Part shown: piece after piece, positions 9,337-20,593 of the stretch | Numbering within the stretch: the first letter of the stretch is position 1 | Layout of the letters: every line of letters begins with the position of its first letter | Assembly: GCF_900102965.1 (NCBI RefSeq) | Contig: NZ_FNGM01000007.1 | Location: 56,686 to 120,685 of the forward strand | Direction: 5' to 3' | Source of the DNA: Paenibacillus jilunlii | GTDB lineage: Bacteria > Bacillota > Bacilli > Paenibacillales > Paenibacillaceae | DNA length: 64,000 nt | Translations under genes and position numbers: made by a program | The notes under the pieces: generated by a model | The model's input: only the letters and a program-made list of their open reading frames with translations | Databases searched by the model: none | What the model was told of the DNA's origin: nothing

Positions 9337-10050
9337 TTAGAACTTGAGCCAATCCGGCGTAATTCCCTGCAGCCATATGGTAATGCGGAACATCTGATCC
9401 GTAAACAGCAGTAGTCCCATAACAATCATGAGTCCGCCGCCCGCCTTCATCAGCAGATTGGAGTATTTGAGAATGCGCCGGGCTCCGCCGAGGAAGAAGG
9501 CAAGAACGAAGAAAGGCAGCGCAAAGCCGATGCAATAGGCCGTAATCAGTGTGAACCAGGCCCCTTGGTCGCTGGCCGACAGCGCAATGATTGGAGTCAG
9601 GATCGGGCCAATGCATGGAGACCAGCCTGCTGAGAAGCCGATGCCCAGAATGAAGGAGCCCAGATAACCCGCCGGCTTCCATCTCATATTGAGTTTGTGT
9701 TCACGAAGCAGAAACCTGGGTTGGAAAATCCCCAGCAGGAACAGCCCCATCGCCATCACAAGGATGGCCGATAATTGCCGGATCAAATCCCGCTGCTCCT
9801 GAAATACTTCTCCAAACAGCCCGGCCCCAAAGCCAATGGTATAGAAAACTGCAGACAATCCAAGAATAAAAGCCAGCGTATGGCTGATGGTCCGGAAACG
9901 GGCCTTTTTGGTATTGCTGCCGGCTTTTAGTTCCTGAACGGACAGACCGGTGATATAGCTCAGATAGGAAGGGTACAGCGGCAGACAGCAGGGCGAGATG
10001 AAAGACGCAACACCGGCAGCAAAAGCAATTCCTGCATTCAGGTTGGACAA
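9337..10050 (-). CDS. ccdA: CcdA-like thiol-disulfide electron carrier
   Basis: A six-helix membrane protein of the CcdA/DsbD-beta family. It passes electrons from cytoplasmic thioredoxin to extracytoplasmic partners for cytochrome c maturation or spore development. The family cysteines are visible in FISPCCLPLYPSY near the N terminus and WSPCIGPIL near the middle. The open frame starts upstream at a GTG (10083), but GGAAGGAGAG is correctly placed for a TTG at 10050, giving 237 residues. No resA or ccsB gene adjoins it. It is convergent with splB and only about 27 bp apart. Confidence 0.92.
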   Translation of the reverse strand: MSNLNAGIAFAAGVASFISPCCLPLYPSYLSYITGLSVQELKAGSNTKKARFRTISHTLAFILGLSAVFYTIGFGAGLFGEVFQEQRDLIRQLSAILVMAMGLFLLGIFQPRFLLREHKLNMRWKPAGYLGSFILGIGFSAGWSPCIGPILTPIIALSASDQGAWFTLITAYCIGFALPFFVLAFFLGGARRILKYSNLLMKAGGGLMIVMGLLLFTDQMFRITIWLQGITPDWLKF

Positions 10051-10139
10051 AGTGGCTTCTCTCCTTCCGGGCTTCAGGGTCACTTCGTATGAATGGATTA
10101 CATTACTTTCTACTTTAACCTTCCACTCTTCCGTTCACT

Positions 10140-10943
10140 TTACGCAGGCAGCCCTTTTTTGCCAATCAGGGTTAAGGCCAGCAGCGCAATCAGCAGCAAA
10201 ACAATTGTGGCCCCAGGGGCCAGATTCCAAATTCCTGCCACCACCAGCCCGCCGACCACCGCAATCTCTGCAATGATGACGGACAGCACCACCGACGACT
10301 TGAAGCTGCGCGACAGAAGCAGACTGATCGCCACAGGAATAGTCAGCAGCGCCGACACCAGCAGCGAGCCGACGATCTTAATAGCCGTGCTGATGACCAG
10401 CGCCGTCAGCACCGTAATCAGCATATTCAGCAGCTTCACGGGCAACCCGCTCACACTGGCTGCATCCTCCTCAAAGCTGAGCAGAAAAAATTCTTTGAAA
10501 AACAGGGTCACCACGACCACCACCGCCAGGGTGACGATACCCACTACGAGGAGATCGGTGTTGTCGAGCGTATAAATGCTGCCGAACAAGTAGCTCATCA
10601 CATCCGCATTATACCCTTTGCCCAGAGTGAAAAAAAGCGAGGCCAGTGCCACCCCGCCGGACATAATGATGGCGATGGACAGCTCGGCATAGCTTTTGTA
10701 CGCTTTGCGCAGCTTCTCGATTGCGAACGATGCCACGACCGCAAAGATCAGCCCCGCTCCCAGCGGATAAAAGCCGGTCAAAAAACCGAGCGCTACCCCG
10801 GCAATCGTCACATGCGCCAGTGTATCGCCAATCATGGACAGACGGCGCAGGACCAGAAACACGCCAATAAGCGGCGCGGTAATGCCAATCATCAGCCCGC
10901 CCGCAAGCGCCCGCTGAAAAAAATCACTGAATAGAATTTCCAA
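10140..10943 (-). CDS. znuB: Zinc ABC transporter permease
   Basis: A 267-residue ABC-3 family permease with about eight hydrophobic segments. It includes the family segments FLVLRRLSMIGDTLAH and GDTLAHVTIAGVALG near residues 28-55. With znuC and znuA upstream on the same strand it should form a metal importer. The His-rich binding protein and Zur-like operators argue for zinc. Unusually, about 1 kb of noncoding DNA separates it from znuC, so it may need a separate promoter or long read-through. Confidence 0.92.
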   Translation of the reverse strand: MEILFSDFFQRALAGGLMIGITAPLIGVFLVLRRLSMIGDTLAHVTIAGVALGFLTGFYPLGAGLIFAVVASFAIEKLRKAYKSYAELSIAIIMSGGVALASLFFTLGKGYNADVMSYLFGSIYTLDNTDLLVVGIVTLAVVVVVTLFFKEFFLLSFEEDAASVSGLPVKLLNMLITVLTALVISTAIKIVGSLLVSALLTIPVAISLLLSRSFKSSVVLSVIIAEIAVVGGLVVAGIWNLAPGATIVLLLIALLALTLIGKKGLPA

Positions 10944-11033
10944 GACTTCAATCTCCTCTGAGTATCAAATGCTTAGCGATTTAAAAAGCGATTTCAAAAA
11001 ACCTTTTTCAAAACCTTTTCGATCCCTCCCAAA

Positions 11034-11053
11034 CCCTCCCTTCCAAGGGAGGG
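11034..11053. repeat. Short perfect hairpin
   Basis: CCCTCCCTT-CC-AAGGGAGGG is a 9-bp perfect inverted repeat, with no T-run immediately after it on either strand. It is about 90 bp upstream of znuB. Confidence 0.6.
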
Positions 11054-11507
11054 CCCCAAGGGCTCCGCCCTCTGGACACCCGGTAAGTGCAACTGGTGTG
11101 GGAGAAACGTTAGCTGGAGCTTAGGGACGGGGATGAAGGATCGCTTTTCGTCCCTTCGGGACACGCTTAACGGATGCGGGATCTAGAAACTACTGATACA
11201 AAACCCCTGCTTTATCGTATGACTAACGACGTTTCGTTTTTGCGTCATTAAATAATTACGTTTTTGCGTAAAAATACGTAAAACTTTCCGCTTACTTAAG
11301 AGAGGCATTGTTAGTTGTTCTATGAAGGCGTTTGGTTGTCCTATGTTGTACAATGGACGAACCGAAACATTAACAAAGCAGACAAAAGCGGTACTGAAAC
11401 AGTAACAAAACAGTTCCGAAGCAGAACAAAAGCAGAACCAAGAGCGGCTAAATGCAATCTATTGCAGATGCTGCAATAGAATTTTCATTTTAAGGCCAAA
11501 AAAGGAA

Positions 11508-11647
11508 TTCTAGTGTATTTCGTACAGCAGAATTAGCCATATAAGCGTAATTATCGTACAAATACAAAATTCTAGTGTACAAAGTGCAACAGAACGTTAA
11601 TCTGGGCAGGAAACAATTGATTCTGCTGTACAAAGTGCAATAGAACC
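11508..11647. repeat. Cluster of related 28-bp AT-rich repeats
   Basis: Three imperfect copies share AATTCTAGTGTACAAAGTG followed by CAACAGAAC: at 11508-11538 (with GTATTTCGTACAGCAGAATT), 11569-11595 and 11619-11647. A fourth looser one, TGCACAAAATACAACTAGAC, lies at 11834-11853. They look like members of one repeat family, but I do not recognise it. Confidence 0.65.
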
Positions 11648-11965
11648 TTAAAAAACGAGCAGAAACGATCACGGCAGGGAAGCCGGAGCATGACTTACCT
11701 TGGAGGCAAAATTTAGACAAGTGCATTCATACACTTAAAAGCAGGCTAACCCGGCGTATGATCAGCATTCCGCATAAATAAGTGGACGAAGGTGCAATTA
11801 GCTCCTTATGCGCACGAAAAAGTTAGTTTTTAACTGCACAAAATACAACTAGACTTACCTTAGCATGCAATTAATAATCCCCCGCGTAAATCGACGTACC
11901 CTGTCAACACAGGGATTCGTCGGGGCACATACCTGATTCTTAAGTGCAGCTTATATAGAGTCTGA

Positions 11966-12715
11966 TTATGAGATAGTGTGCTGCAGGTTGTCTACTGCGC
12001 AATCCTGGGCGTCATGGGAATGGCGGCAGTAAAAATTAATTTTGCCGTTTTTTTGCACGGGTTCCTCGCCCAGATAGTTCTTGATCATATCAATATCATG
12101 CGACACCATCAGGAACGTCATGTGGTGATGACCATGCATATGCATAATCAATTCAAAGAACCCGGCCTGCGTCTCGGCATCAATGCCGACCGTAGGTTCG
12201 TCCAAAATCAGCAGATCCGGATGGTTGATCAGCGCCCGGGCCAGAAAGACGCGCTGCTGCTGGCCGCCGGACAGCTGGCCGACTCTTTTGTCCGCTATAT
12301 CCTGTATCCGCATCACTTCCAACGCATCGTCGCATTTTTGCTGCTGCGCTTTGGATACTCTGCGGATCAGGTTTTTGTTATTGTATAATCCGGACATAAC
12401 GACCTCGCGCACAGTTGCCGGGAACAAGGGATTAAAAGCGTTTTTCTGCGGCACATAGCCGATCCGCTCCCAATCCTTGAATTTTCTCACCGGTTGTCCG
12501 AACAGCTTGATTTCGCCGCCGGTTGCAGGGAGCAAGCCGACAATCATCTTCAGTAGGGTGGTTTTGCCGGCCCCGTTGGAGCCGATAATGCCGAGGAAAT
12601 CCCGCTCCTTCACGGTATAGTTGAGGTCTGTTATTACCTTCTGTTCGCCGTAGGAGAAGGATAGATCCTGTATTTCGATCATATGCTGATGGCAGTCCAG
12701 GGATACCGGTTGCAT
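11966..12715 (-). CDS. znuC: Zinc ABC transporter ATP-binding protein
   Basis: A 249-residue ABC ATPase. It has Walker A GSNGAGKTT, the signature LSGGQQQRV, Walker B LLILDEPTVGID and the switch histidine in SHDID. The C-terminal tail is rich in His and Cys (FYCRHSHDAQDC), which might bind metal. The frame opens at a GTG at 12733, but AAAGGCGG fits the ATG at 12715. It is 48 bp downstream of znuA and presumably cotranscribed with it under the Zur-like operators. Confidence 0.94.
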   Translation of the reverse strand: MQPVSLDCHQHMIEIQDLSFSYGEQKVITDLNYTVKERDFLGIIGSNGAGKTTLLKMIVGLLPATGGEIKLFGQPVRKFKDWERIGYVPQKNAFNPLFPATVREVVMSGLYNNKNLIRRVSKAQQQKCDDALEVMRIQDIADKRVGQLSGGQQQRVFLARALINHPDLLILDEPTVGIDAETQAGFFELIMHMHGHHHMTFLMVSHDIDMIKNYLGEEPVQKNGKINFYCRHSHDAQDCAVDNLQHTIS

Positions 12716-12763
12716 GTGAGTACCGCCTTTCACTTATACTTTCTACTTATACTTCTTTCCTTA

Positions 12764-13741
12764 TTATTGTAAGGCCAGAATCAGATTTTGCAAATTTTTC
12801 TCCATCAGGGTGAAGTAATTGTCCCCATTCTTCTCCTGGGCTTCCGTCAGCCCTTCTACCGGATTAAGCACCATAGTGGACACACCGGCTTCAGCCGCAA
12901 GAGTTTTGGCCAGCTTGTCAGACACCAGCTCTTCGAAAAAAATGTAGCGGATGCCTTCCTTCTTCACCAGGTCGGCAAGCTTCAGCAGATCCTGGCTGCG
13001 CGGTTCCGCATCGGCGGACAGTCCCATAATGGCATGCTGGGTCAACCCGTAATCACGGGCCAAATAAGCAAAAGCCTGATGGGATACCACAATTTCATGA
13101 TTTGGCAGCTTGGCCAGCTCTGTTGCAAATTTACTGTCCAGCGCCTTCAAACGCTCGGCAAGCTTGTTGTAACGCTCTTCGTAGCCGTCCTTATGCGCAG
13201 GGTCTACAGACTGCAGGCTTTCTTTTATATTCTCAGCCATAATAAGCGCTGATTTGGGGCTTACCCAGGTGTGAGGGTCGGTATGCAGAGTGTCCGTGTG
13301 GCCTTCTGCTTCCCCTTCTTCCCCTTCTCCTCCATGATCATGCCCATCTTCCTCGTCAGTCATGATATAATCAACGCCTTTGCTGACCTCGACCGCTTTC
13401 GCTTCGCTGTCGGCATCCAGGCTTTTCAGGAAATTTGGCACCCAGCCTTCCAGCCCCGCTCCATTGTACAGGAACAGCTGGGCTTTGGAGGTATTGATAA
13501 TATCCTGGCTGCGCGGTGTCCAATCATGCGGCTCAACACCTACCGGCAGCAGATTGATGGCATGGACATCCTCCCCGCCAATCTCGCTGGCAAATTCATA
13601 TATGGGATAAAAAGTAGTAATCACATTTACTTTGCCTTCTACGATACTTCCGCTGCTCTTCGGACCGCATGCTGCAAGCAGCAAAAATACCAGCAAAGTC
13701 AGCGTAAGCAGCACGCCCCTGTGCAGGCTCTTGGTTAACAT
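12764..13741 (-). CDS. znuA: Zinc ABC transporter substrate-binding lipoprotein
   Basis: A cluster A-I metal-binding lipoprotein of 325 residues. The signal peptide ends in the lipobox LLAAC with C25. The metal-binding histidines lie in VEPHDWTP, TDPHTWVSP and VSHQAFAYLARDYG. Between the first two is an acidic, His-rich loop (HDHGGEGEEGEAEGH), a feature of zinc-specific members and rare in manganese binders. This and the Zur-like boxes just upstream support zinc. It captures zinc outside the membrane and hands it to the ZnuB permease. Confidence 0.95.
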   Translation of the reverse strand: MLTKSLHRGVLLTLTLLVFLLLAACGPKSSGSIVEGKVNVITTFYPIYEFASEIGGEDVHAINLLPVGVEPHDWTPRSQDIINTSKAQLFLYNGAGLEGWVPNFLKSLDADSEAKAVEVSKGVDYIMTDEEDGHDHGGEGEEGEAEGHTDTLHTDPHTWVSPKSALIMAENIKESLQSVDPAHKDGYEERYNKLAERLKALDSKFATELAKLPNHEIVVSHQAFAYLARDYGLTQHAIMGLSADAEPRSQDLLKLADLVKKEGIRYIFFEELVSDKLAKTLAAEAGVSTMVLNPVEGLTEAQEKNGDNYFTLMEKNLQNLILALQ

Positions 13742-13759
13742 TTGATTGATCGACTCCTC

Positions 13760-13780
13760 AAATCGTAAATTTTACTATTT
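13760..13780. promoter_or_regulatory. Zur-box-like operator 1
   Basis: AAATCGTAA-ATT-TTACTATTT is a 21-bp inverted repeat with one mismatch between arms. It closely matches the B. subtilis Zur consensus AAATCGTAATNATTACGATTT. It lies 19 bp upstream of the znuA start codon. The zur gene itself is in this window. Confidence 0.85.
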
Positions 13781-13786
13781 GAATTA

Positions 13787-13807
13787 TAATAGTAATAGTT
13801 ACGATAA
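13787..13807. promoter_or_regulatory. Zur-box-like operator 2
   Basis: TAATAGTAATAGTTACGATAA is a second, weaker 21-bp match to the Zur consensus, centred 27 bp from operator 1. The half-site TTACGAT is perfect. Confidence 0.7.
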
Positions 13808-14662
13808 GTCAACATTTCCACTTACAACATATCAAGAACCAACCGGCTGCGCCTTCCTTCATTGGACAGTACAGCCGTCTTGGATTCAGTCTAGCATTAC
13901 CTGGAGAACAACTCTCCATAAATTCTACGGCAACTCCAAGTGGAAAAAGAGTAAATAATTTGCTTGGCTACCCTGTTCTCCACAGATTAGGTGGAAAAAG
14001 GTACACTAATTTAGCTCATTTCACTCCTACCGAGGGAATATGGCCCAATTAAGTTTCCTTTTTCCACTTAAATCTCATGATTCTTGATTATGGGGAGAAA
14101 TAAGCCCCCTTTTTCCAACTAAAGCTTGCGAAGAGGCCGGTTTGCAGGCACTCGTTGGAATAAGGATATCTAGACCGGCTGATCCCTCAACTTAATAATC
14201 TCCAAGATAAAGGCCAACCAGCCTTCGGCGCTTGCGCCCACCTTGCGTGATGGGACATTGCTGACCGTGCGATTTCTTGTGAGTTCCTCTGCGGGCACGA
14301 TGCGCTCCTTTCACGATCTATCTGCGGCTGTTGCGGACAGGAAAGCCGTTATTAGGAAGGATTCGTCCATCCCGCAAGACACCCGGACTGAGATTCCGCT
14401 GTTTGTCCTTTTTCCTCTTATTCCAGGCTCCATTGAACGATATAACGCCTCCTGAGTCCGCTTCCGCCAGAAAAGCAGACTTTTTCGCAAAATAAAGGCT
14501 TCTCTGTTCGCTTCGTCCTCTTCGTCCGCTTCATCCTTCGTCCGCAGTCCACTCTGTCCGCTTCATTCCGCTGATGAAGCCCCTTCCTCCCGCACCTCTT
14601 ATATCATCTGATGCTTCCAAGATATCCACATGGTATGATATTGCATAATTTCCCATGCAATA
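13808..14662. other. Noncoding region between znuA and metG
   Basis: About 850 bp without a convincing gene. It contains copy B of the dispersed repeat family (13990-14130), with a partial duplicate of its left end (CAACTCCAAGTGGAAAAAG) at 13931. Between about 14500 and 14580 there is a low-complexity run built from TTCGTCC, TTCGTCCGCTTC and related words. Reading frames here are short and lack ribosome binding sites. Confidence 0.7.
13990..14130. repeat. Dispersed repeat family, copy B
   Basis: It shares GTGGAAAAAGG, CTAATTTAGCTCATTTC, GAGGGAATATGGCCCAATTA, CCTTTTTCCACTTAAA and CCCTTTTTCCAACTA with the copies at 231-380 and 45701-45843. The match to copy C is closer than to copy A. Confidence 0.85.
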
Positions 14663-14702
14663 AAAAAGGGACAACTGCGCCATTTTCCGCAGGTTGTCCC
14701 TT
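14663..14702 (-). terminator. Terminator after metG
   Basis: On the minus strand GGGACAAC and GTTGTCCC form the stem, followed by a run of six T. It lies about 30 bp past the metG stop. Confidence 0.9.
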
Positions 14703-14731
14703 TCTGTAAGCCAATGCCGGATCCACCCGGC

Positions 14732-17069
<2,338 letters not shown>

Positions 17070-17075
17070 ATTCAA

Positions 17076-17104
17076 AATATACCCATGTGCAGGTCTCATG
17101 TCAA
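17076..17104 (-). promoter_or_regulatory. SigA-type promoter for the metG T-box transcript
   Basis: TTGACA (17104-17099) and TATATT (17081-17076) are separated by exactly 17 bp. The -35 box overlaps the last codons and stop of yidD. Transcription would start near 17069, just before Stem I. Confidence 0.8.
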
Positions 17105-17364
17105 GTTGGCTTGACTGATTCATCCCCGGATAACCGTTCATCCCGCGGCGGCACCGGATCAAGCCCTCCGGGATGGAAGGGATGGCATCTGGCGATCCGC
17201 TTGGCCGCAAGCCACGAGCCTTTTAATGGACCATGGACTTCAATCGCCTCCAGGGCATAAGCTGAGCACGTGGGGTAGAAGCGGCAGGTTGCCGGTTTGA
17301 TAGGGGAGATATACTTGCGGTATACACGGATTGGCGCCTGAATTGCTCTGCGTCCGGCACTCAT
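17101..17364 (-). CDS. yidD: Membrane protein insertion efficiency factor YidD
   Basis: A short YidD family protein (about 87 residues) thought to assist YidC-dependent membrane insertion. The family core is clear: [19 protein letters not shown], then [12 protein letters not shown], then [20 protein letters not shown]. The frame is open further upstream, but an ATG at 17364 follows the zur stop codon after a single base and has AAGAAGG in front of it. The two genes are therefore probably translationally coupled. The C-terminal tail after DPVPP is not conserved and overlaps the metG promoter. Confidence 0.93.
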   Translation of the reverse strand: MSAGRRAIQAPIRVYRKYISPIKPATCRFYPTCSAYALEAIEVHGPLKGSWLAAKRIARCHPFHPGGLDPVPPRDERLSGDESVKPT

Positions 17365-17365
17365 G

Positions 17366-17827
17366 TCAGTGGCCTTCTTTGCTGTGTACCGCCAGGGCCG
17401 TCTCTTCTTCACGGTTCTGTTCACATTCCTTACAGTAGCCGAACACCTCGAATTTATGCTTAACCACCCGGAACTGGTCGGGCGTATCCGTCAGATTCAT
17501 CGGGCAGAAATTAATCGGGTAAGTCTTCATGCATTGAAGACAAATCATATGGTGATGGTGATGGTCCTGATTGCAGCTGCCTTTGAACTTAACCCCGTCC
17601 TCAAACACCACCTGCTCCAAAACTCCCAGCTCCTCCATCACCCGCAGATTGCGGTACACAGTATCGAAGCTGAGTCCGCTGTATTTGCGGCCCATATGCT
17701 CATAAACATCCTTCGCGGATAAATAGCCCGTATTCTCGCCGAATAGCTTGGCAAGCGTTTTTCGCTGATCGGTGATTCGCAGTCCCTGCCCCGACATGGC
17801 TTCCAGTATTTGATCTGTCGACAGCAT
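17366..17827 (-). CDS. zur: Zinc uptake regulator Zur (Fur family)
   Basis: A 153-residue Fur family repressor. The winged helix includes [14 protein letters not shown] and [18 protein letters not shown]. The metal site and dimer domain show [29 protein letters not shown], that is two CxxC pairs for structural zinc and the His cluster. This pattern resembles B. subtilis Zur more than Fur or PerR. GGGAGATGAGCGA supports the ATG at 17827; the frame is open upstream. Its likely targets, two Zur-like boxes before znuA, are about 3.6 kb away. Confidence 0.93.
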   Translation of the reverse strand: MLSTDQILEAMSGQGLRITDQRKTLAKLFGENTGYLSAKDVYEHMGRKYSGLSFDTVYRNLRVMEELGVLEQVVFEDGVKFKGSCNQDHHHHHMICLQCMKTYPINFCPMNLTDTPDQFRVVKHKFEVFGYCKECEQNREEETALAVHSKEGH

Positions 17828-17920
17828 TCGCTCATCTCCCATAACATGGTCTTTGTTTTGCACTCTCTTTATAATGCCCCAAAACCAAAGCCCCGTCAAT
17901 GAAGCTCCACTGCTCCGGCT

Positions 17921-17969
17921 GCAAAAAGGCCCGGCAGCCATTCCCAATAGGAAAATGCTGCCGGGCCTG
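17921..17969 (-). terminator. Terminator after the stalk/PKD protein gene
   Basis: On the minus strand AGGCCCGGCAGCAT pairs with TGGCTGCCGGGCCT, followed by TTTTTGC. It is a strong stem placed about 20 bp past the stop. Confidence 0.92.
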
Positions 17970-17986
17970 CTGCCGATACGGCCGGT

Positions 17987-20278
17987 TTATTTAGGAGCCG
18001 GAATCGGTGTGAAGACAAAGTTCACCGGAAGATTGCTGCCGGAGGCTACCGAGAATACGATATCCACCGGACCCTCGTAGTTCCCCGAGCGGTAGACCAC
18101 TGCATTCATGTCGGAGCTGGTCAAGCTCCCTTTGTTCGGCAGATTAACAATCGTACCGTTGACCATCAGCGAGCCCAAATAATTGCCTCCGCGCGGATTG
18201 AACGTAATCAGTGTATTTTTTGCGACACTCTCTAGTCTGATTTTGTAGAGCGCACCGAAGTTACCCGCGTTCGATGCTTCTGTTCCGCTCATCGGATCCG
18301 TACCAATCAGATTCTTGTCATTGCTGTTGTCGCCAAGCACCAGCTTCGATTGTGTAGCCCCAACCTGATCGAACACACTGATGATACGGGTCGAATCCGG
18401 GTAAGTTCCCCGGTTGTGCACCCCATCACGGTCAAGCAGAGGAAGGGTTGACAGCAGCGCTACCGGATCCTTACTCTGCTCAACCATCACAACATCATAC
18501 TGCACCGCTAAATCACTGAACAGATCAGCGCTCAGCGAGAGCACTTCTCCGGGCTTCATGGCGATTTTGCTCACGTCAGTCATAATGGGAATACTTTGTC
18601 CCGGCTGAAGCGTAATGGTTCCATAGCTGGAGTTAGTAAGCATGGAATTAAAATACTTTTGGATCGAAATTTTGCCTGTATATTCCGGCGATACGGCTGG
18701 ACCGGCAATCCCCAGATACTGGGTTGTAATTGTCGTTGGATACAGATTGTGATTCGTTGCAATAACATACAGCTTCTGTCTGGTAGACATATTGTTCATG
18801 TGATGGACCAGAAAACGGGTGGAGCCAAGTGAAGTTTCGCGGTACAGCACGCCCTCGGCGTTAACCGTTTCCGGACTGTTGCTGCGAATCAGCGTATAAG
18901 GCTCGGAAGATATATTGTACGTCAGGTTAGGCAGTCCCGGAATCATTCCGCCGTCCATAGAAATAATGTCTCCCGGAACAGTGAACAGCTTCGCTACCTC
19001 ATCCTGGGTATACAGTTGTTCGCTTGTAATATTGATGGTTTTCTCGAACGTGCTGCTCAGTCCGTGTTTGTCTGTTACTTTGAGCTGAAGCGAAACAGGT
19101 CCCGGGTTAAAATAAGCCAGTGCGCGATTCGTCCACTCAACCGTCAGCTCTTCGCCTTCAGGATCCGTACTAAGATCGGTAAGGGTAACCGGCTCACCCA
19201 TTTTGTATTCATCTTTATCCGTTGAGAAATTCGCCACTGGCGGCTGGTTCGGCTGGAGCACTTGAATGGTCGCGGTATACGGATCACTCCATAGCCCGGA
19301 TGCATCCTGGACCGTATAAGTTATTGTATAATAGCCCGGCTGATCGTACATGTCTTTTTTATTTTCATTCCACACCTCTTGGGCGATTGCACTGCCGTTC
19401 GGAGATGAGTATTGGGTTACAAAAGTCACCGGTGTTACTCCGGCATAGATTTCTGCAGGCTGTACCATAAAGGAAGCCGTTGGCTTTGTGTTTAGTTCAA
19501 GAATGACACGTTTCCCCACATTATCTACAGAATATTTTAAGGAAAGTGCTTTGGTAATCGAGGTCAAAGGAATCATGAACGTGCCCTTGAACTGATACGC
19601 AGGCCCTTTCATGGTCTCCTTGCTGCCGTTAACCGTATAAATCTTGCTGTTTGTCTTAAAGCGCATGACGCTGTCGCCCTTGGTCACAATAACTTCCTTT
19701 GTTTTGTTATCATAGGTGTATTTCACCTTGACCATATCCACCATGGCACGGATCGAAACGTAGGACACCCCATTTTTGACGGCCATTGGCTGGTTGGCCA
19801 AATACGCGTTGCCGTTCATGTACATTTTGTTGCTGTTCATCATGAGGATGAGCTGGTTCGGTCCTGCAGTAGGGATAATTTGGCCTCCGGTGGCAAGCGG
19901 TGTAATCACGCCCGGAGTTTCAGTAGGCAGTGCTGACGCTCCAGGGAGCGGAGTTATTGCCGGATCTGCCGTCACAGCTGGCAGTGCTGAACTAGACGGC
20001 ACCGGTGTCGCATTAGGTACGGAAGTTGTTACCGGTGTCGGTGTTGGTGTTGGTATCGGTGTAGGCGTTGGTGTTGCACTACCCGGTGATACCAGAGGAG
20101 GCAGCGGATCAGTTGATTCAGGCATTAGGGTCGCCGCAGGCGTCGGGGTAGCCTCGGCTGCTTGAACTACTGTGCCGGATATAGTTGTAGTGCTTACAGG
20201 GGCGGCAAAAGCCGGCACTGCCGCTGCAACCTGCGATATAGCCAGGATTGCAACTAAAGATAGTTTTTTCAAATTCAT
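17987..20278 (-). CDS. Large secreted stalk-domain protein with PKD-like repeats
   Basis: A secreted protein of about 763 residues. The signal peptide (MNLKKLSLVAILAIS, cleavage near AFAA) is followed by a long Pro/Thr/Ala-rich, probably glycosylated or wall-spanning linker to about residue 150. A copper-amine-oxidase-N-terminal stalk domain at about 155-270 has the typical KMYMNGNAYL, YVSIRAMVDMV and MIPLTSITKAL. Two Ig/PKD-like modules follow (near 280-370 and 375-440). The remaining 320 residues are beta-rich and unfamiliar. The start at 20278 is set by AGAAGGAG. It probably acts at the cell surface; no enzyme motif was seen. Confidence 0.88.
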   Translation of the reverse strand: MNLKKLSLVAILAISQVAAAVPAFAAPVSTTTISGTVVQAAEATPTPAATLMPESTDPLPPLVSPGSATPTPTPIPTPTPTPVTTSVPNATPVPSSSALPAVTADPAITPLPGASALPTETPGVITPLATGGQIIPTAGPNQLILMMNSNKMYMNGNAYLANQPMAVKNGVSYVSIRAMVDMVKVKYTYDNKTKEVIVTKGDSVMRFKTNSKIYTVNGSKETMKGPAYQFKGTFMIPLTSITKALSLKYSVDNVGKRVILELNTKPTASFMVQPAEIYAGVTPVTFVTQYSSPNGSAIAQEVWNENKKDMYDQPGYYTITYTVQDASGLWSDPYTATIQVLQPNQPPVANFSTDKDEYKMGEPVTLTDLSTDPEGEELTVEWTNRALAYFNPGPVSLQLKVTDKHGLSSTFEKTINITSEQLYTQDEVAKLFTVPGDIISMDGGMIPGLPNLTYNISSEPYTLIRSNSPETVNAEGVLYRETSLGSTRFLVHHMNNMSTRQKLYVIATNHNLYPTTITTQYLGIAGPAVSPEYTGKISIQKYFNSMLTNSSYGTITLQPGQSIPIMTDVSKIAMKPGEVLSLSADLFSDLAVQYDVVMVEQSKDPVALLSTLPLLDRDGVHNRGTYPDSTRIISVFDQVGATQSKLVLGDNSNDKNLIGTDPMSGTEASNAGNFGALYKIRLESVAKNTLITFNPRGGNYLGSLMVNGTIVNLPNKGSLTSSDMNAVVYRSGNYEGPVDIVFSVASGSNLPVNFVFTPIPAPK

Positions 20279-20593
20279 GGTATGACTCCTTCTGCTCCCA
20301 TTTGTAGTATATAAGGAAATTAAGACTCTCTGTACATGCCTTATATTCCCGCAAAAACACAGCATCCAAACGGATCAGCCGCTGCGGTTTTTGCCACGTT
20401 CATTTTACAAAACATAGTATTAGACGCATGACACCCCAAAAAGTTTCATTAAATATTAAGAAAAGATCAAAATTGTAATCCCATTTTTTCACAAAACCAA
20501 GAACATACACGTACTTGACTCCCTTTTGCTCTTCCGTTCTTATTATCGCCGGATTGCCCATTTCATCCTCATGGTTTTCTTGTTTTGTCCATA
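20279..20593. other. Noncoding gap upstream of the stalk protein gene
   Basis: About 315 bp between the stalk gene and the terminator of the sugar transporter gene. It is AT-rich near 20400-20520 and should hold the stalk gene promoter. I could not pick a convincing one, and no other gene is evident. Confidence 0.5.

Larger units (their letters stand above)
10944..11965. other. One kilobase of noncoding, repeat-rich DNA between znuC and znuB
   Basis: No convincing gene is present. The left part has a CCCTCCCTT/AAGGGAGGG hairpin at 11034-11053, then ACGTTTTTGCGT repeats near 11230-11280. The middle is a run of AGCAGAACAAAAGCAGAACC-like sequence. From 11508 to about 11865 there are several related AT-rich motifs. 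Operons of this type are normally compact, so the segment looks like an insertion or a decayed gene. Confidence 0.75.

Noticed and set aside
11490..11726. A 78-codon minus-strand frame in the znuC-znuB gap
   Set aside because: It overlaps the short AT-rich repeats, is rich in Cys, Phe and Arg in a frame-shadow manner, and lacks a ribosome binding site.
10140..13741. A manganese transporter controlled by the nearby MntR
   Set aside because: The His-rich loop in the binding protein and the Zur-like operators favour zinc, and no MntR box was recognised.
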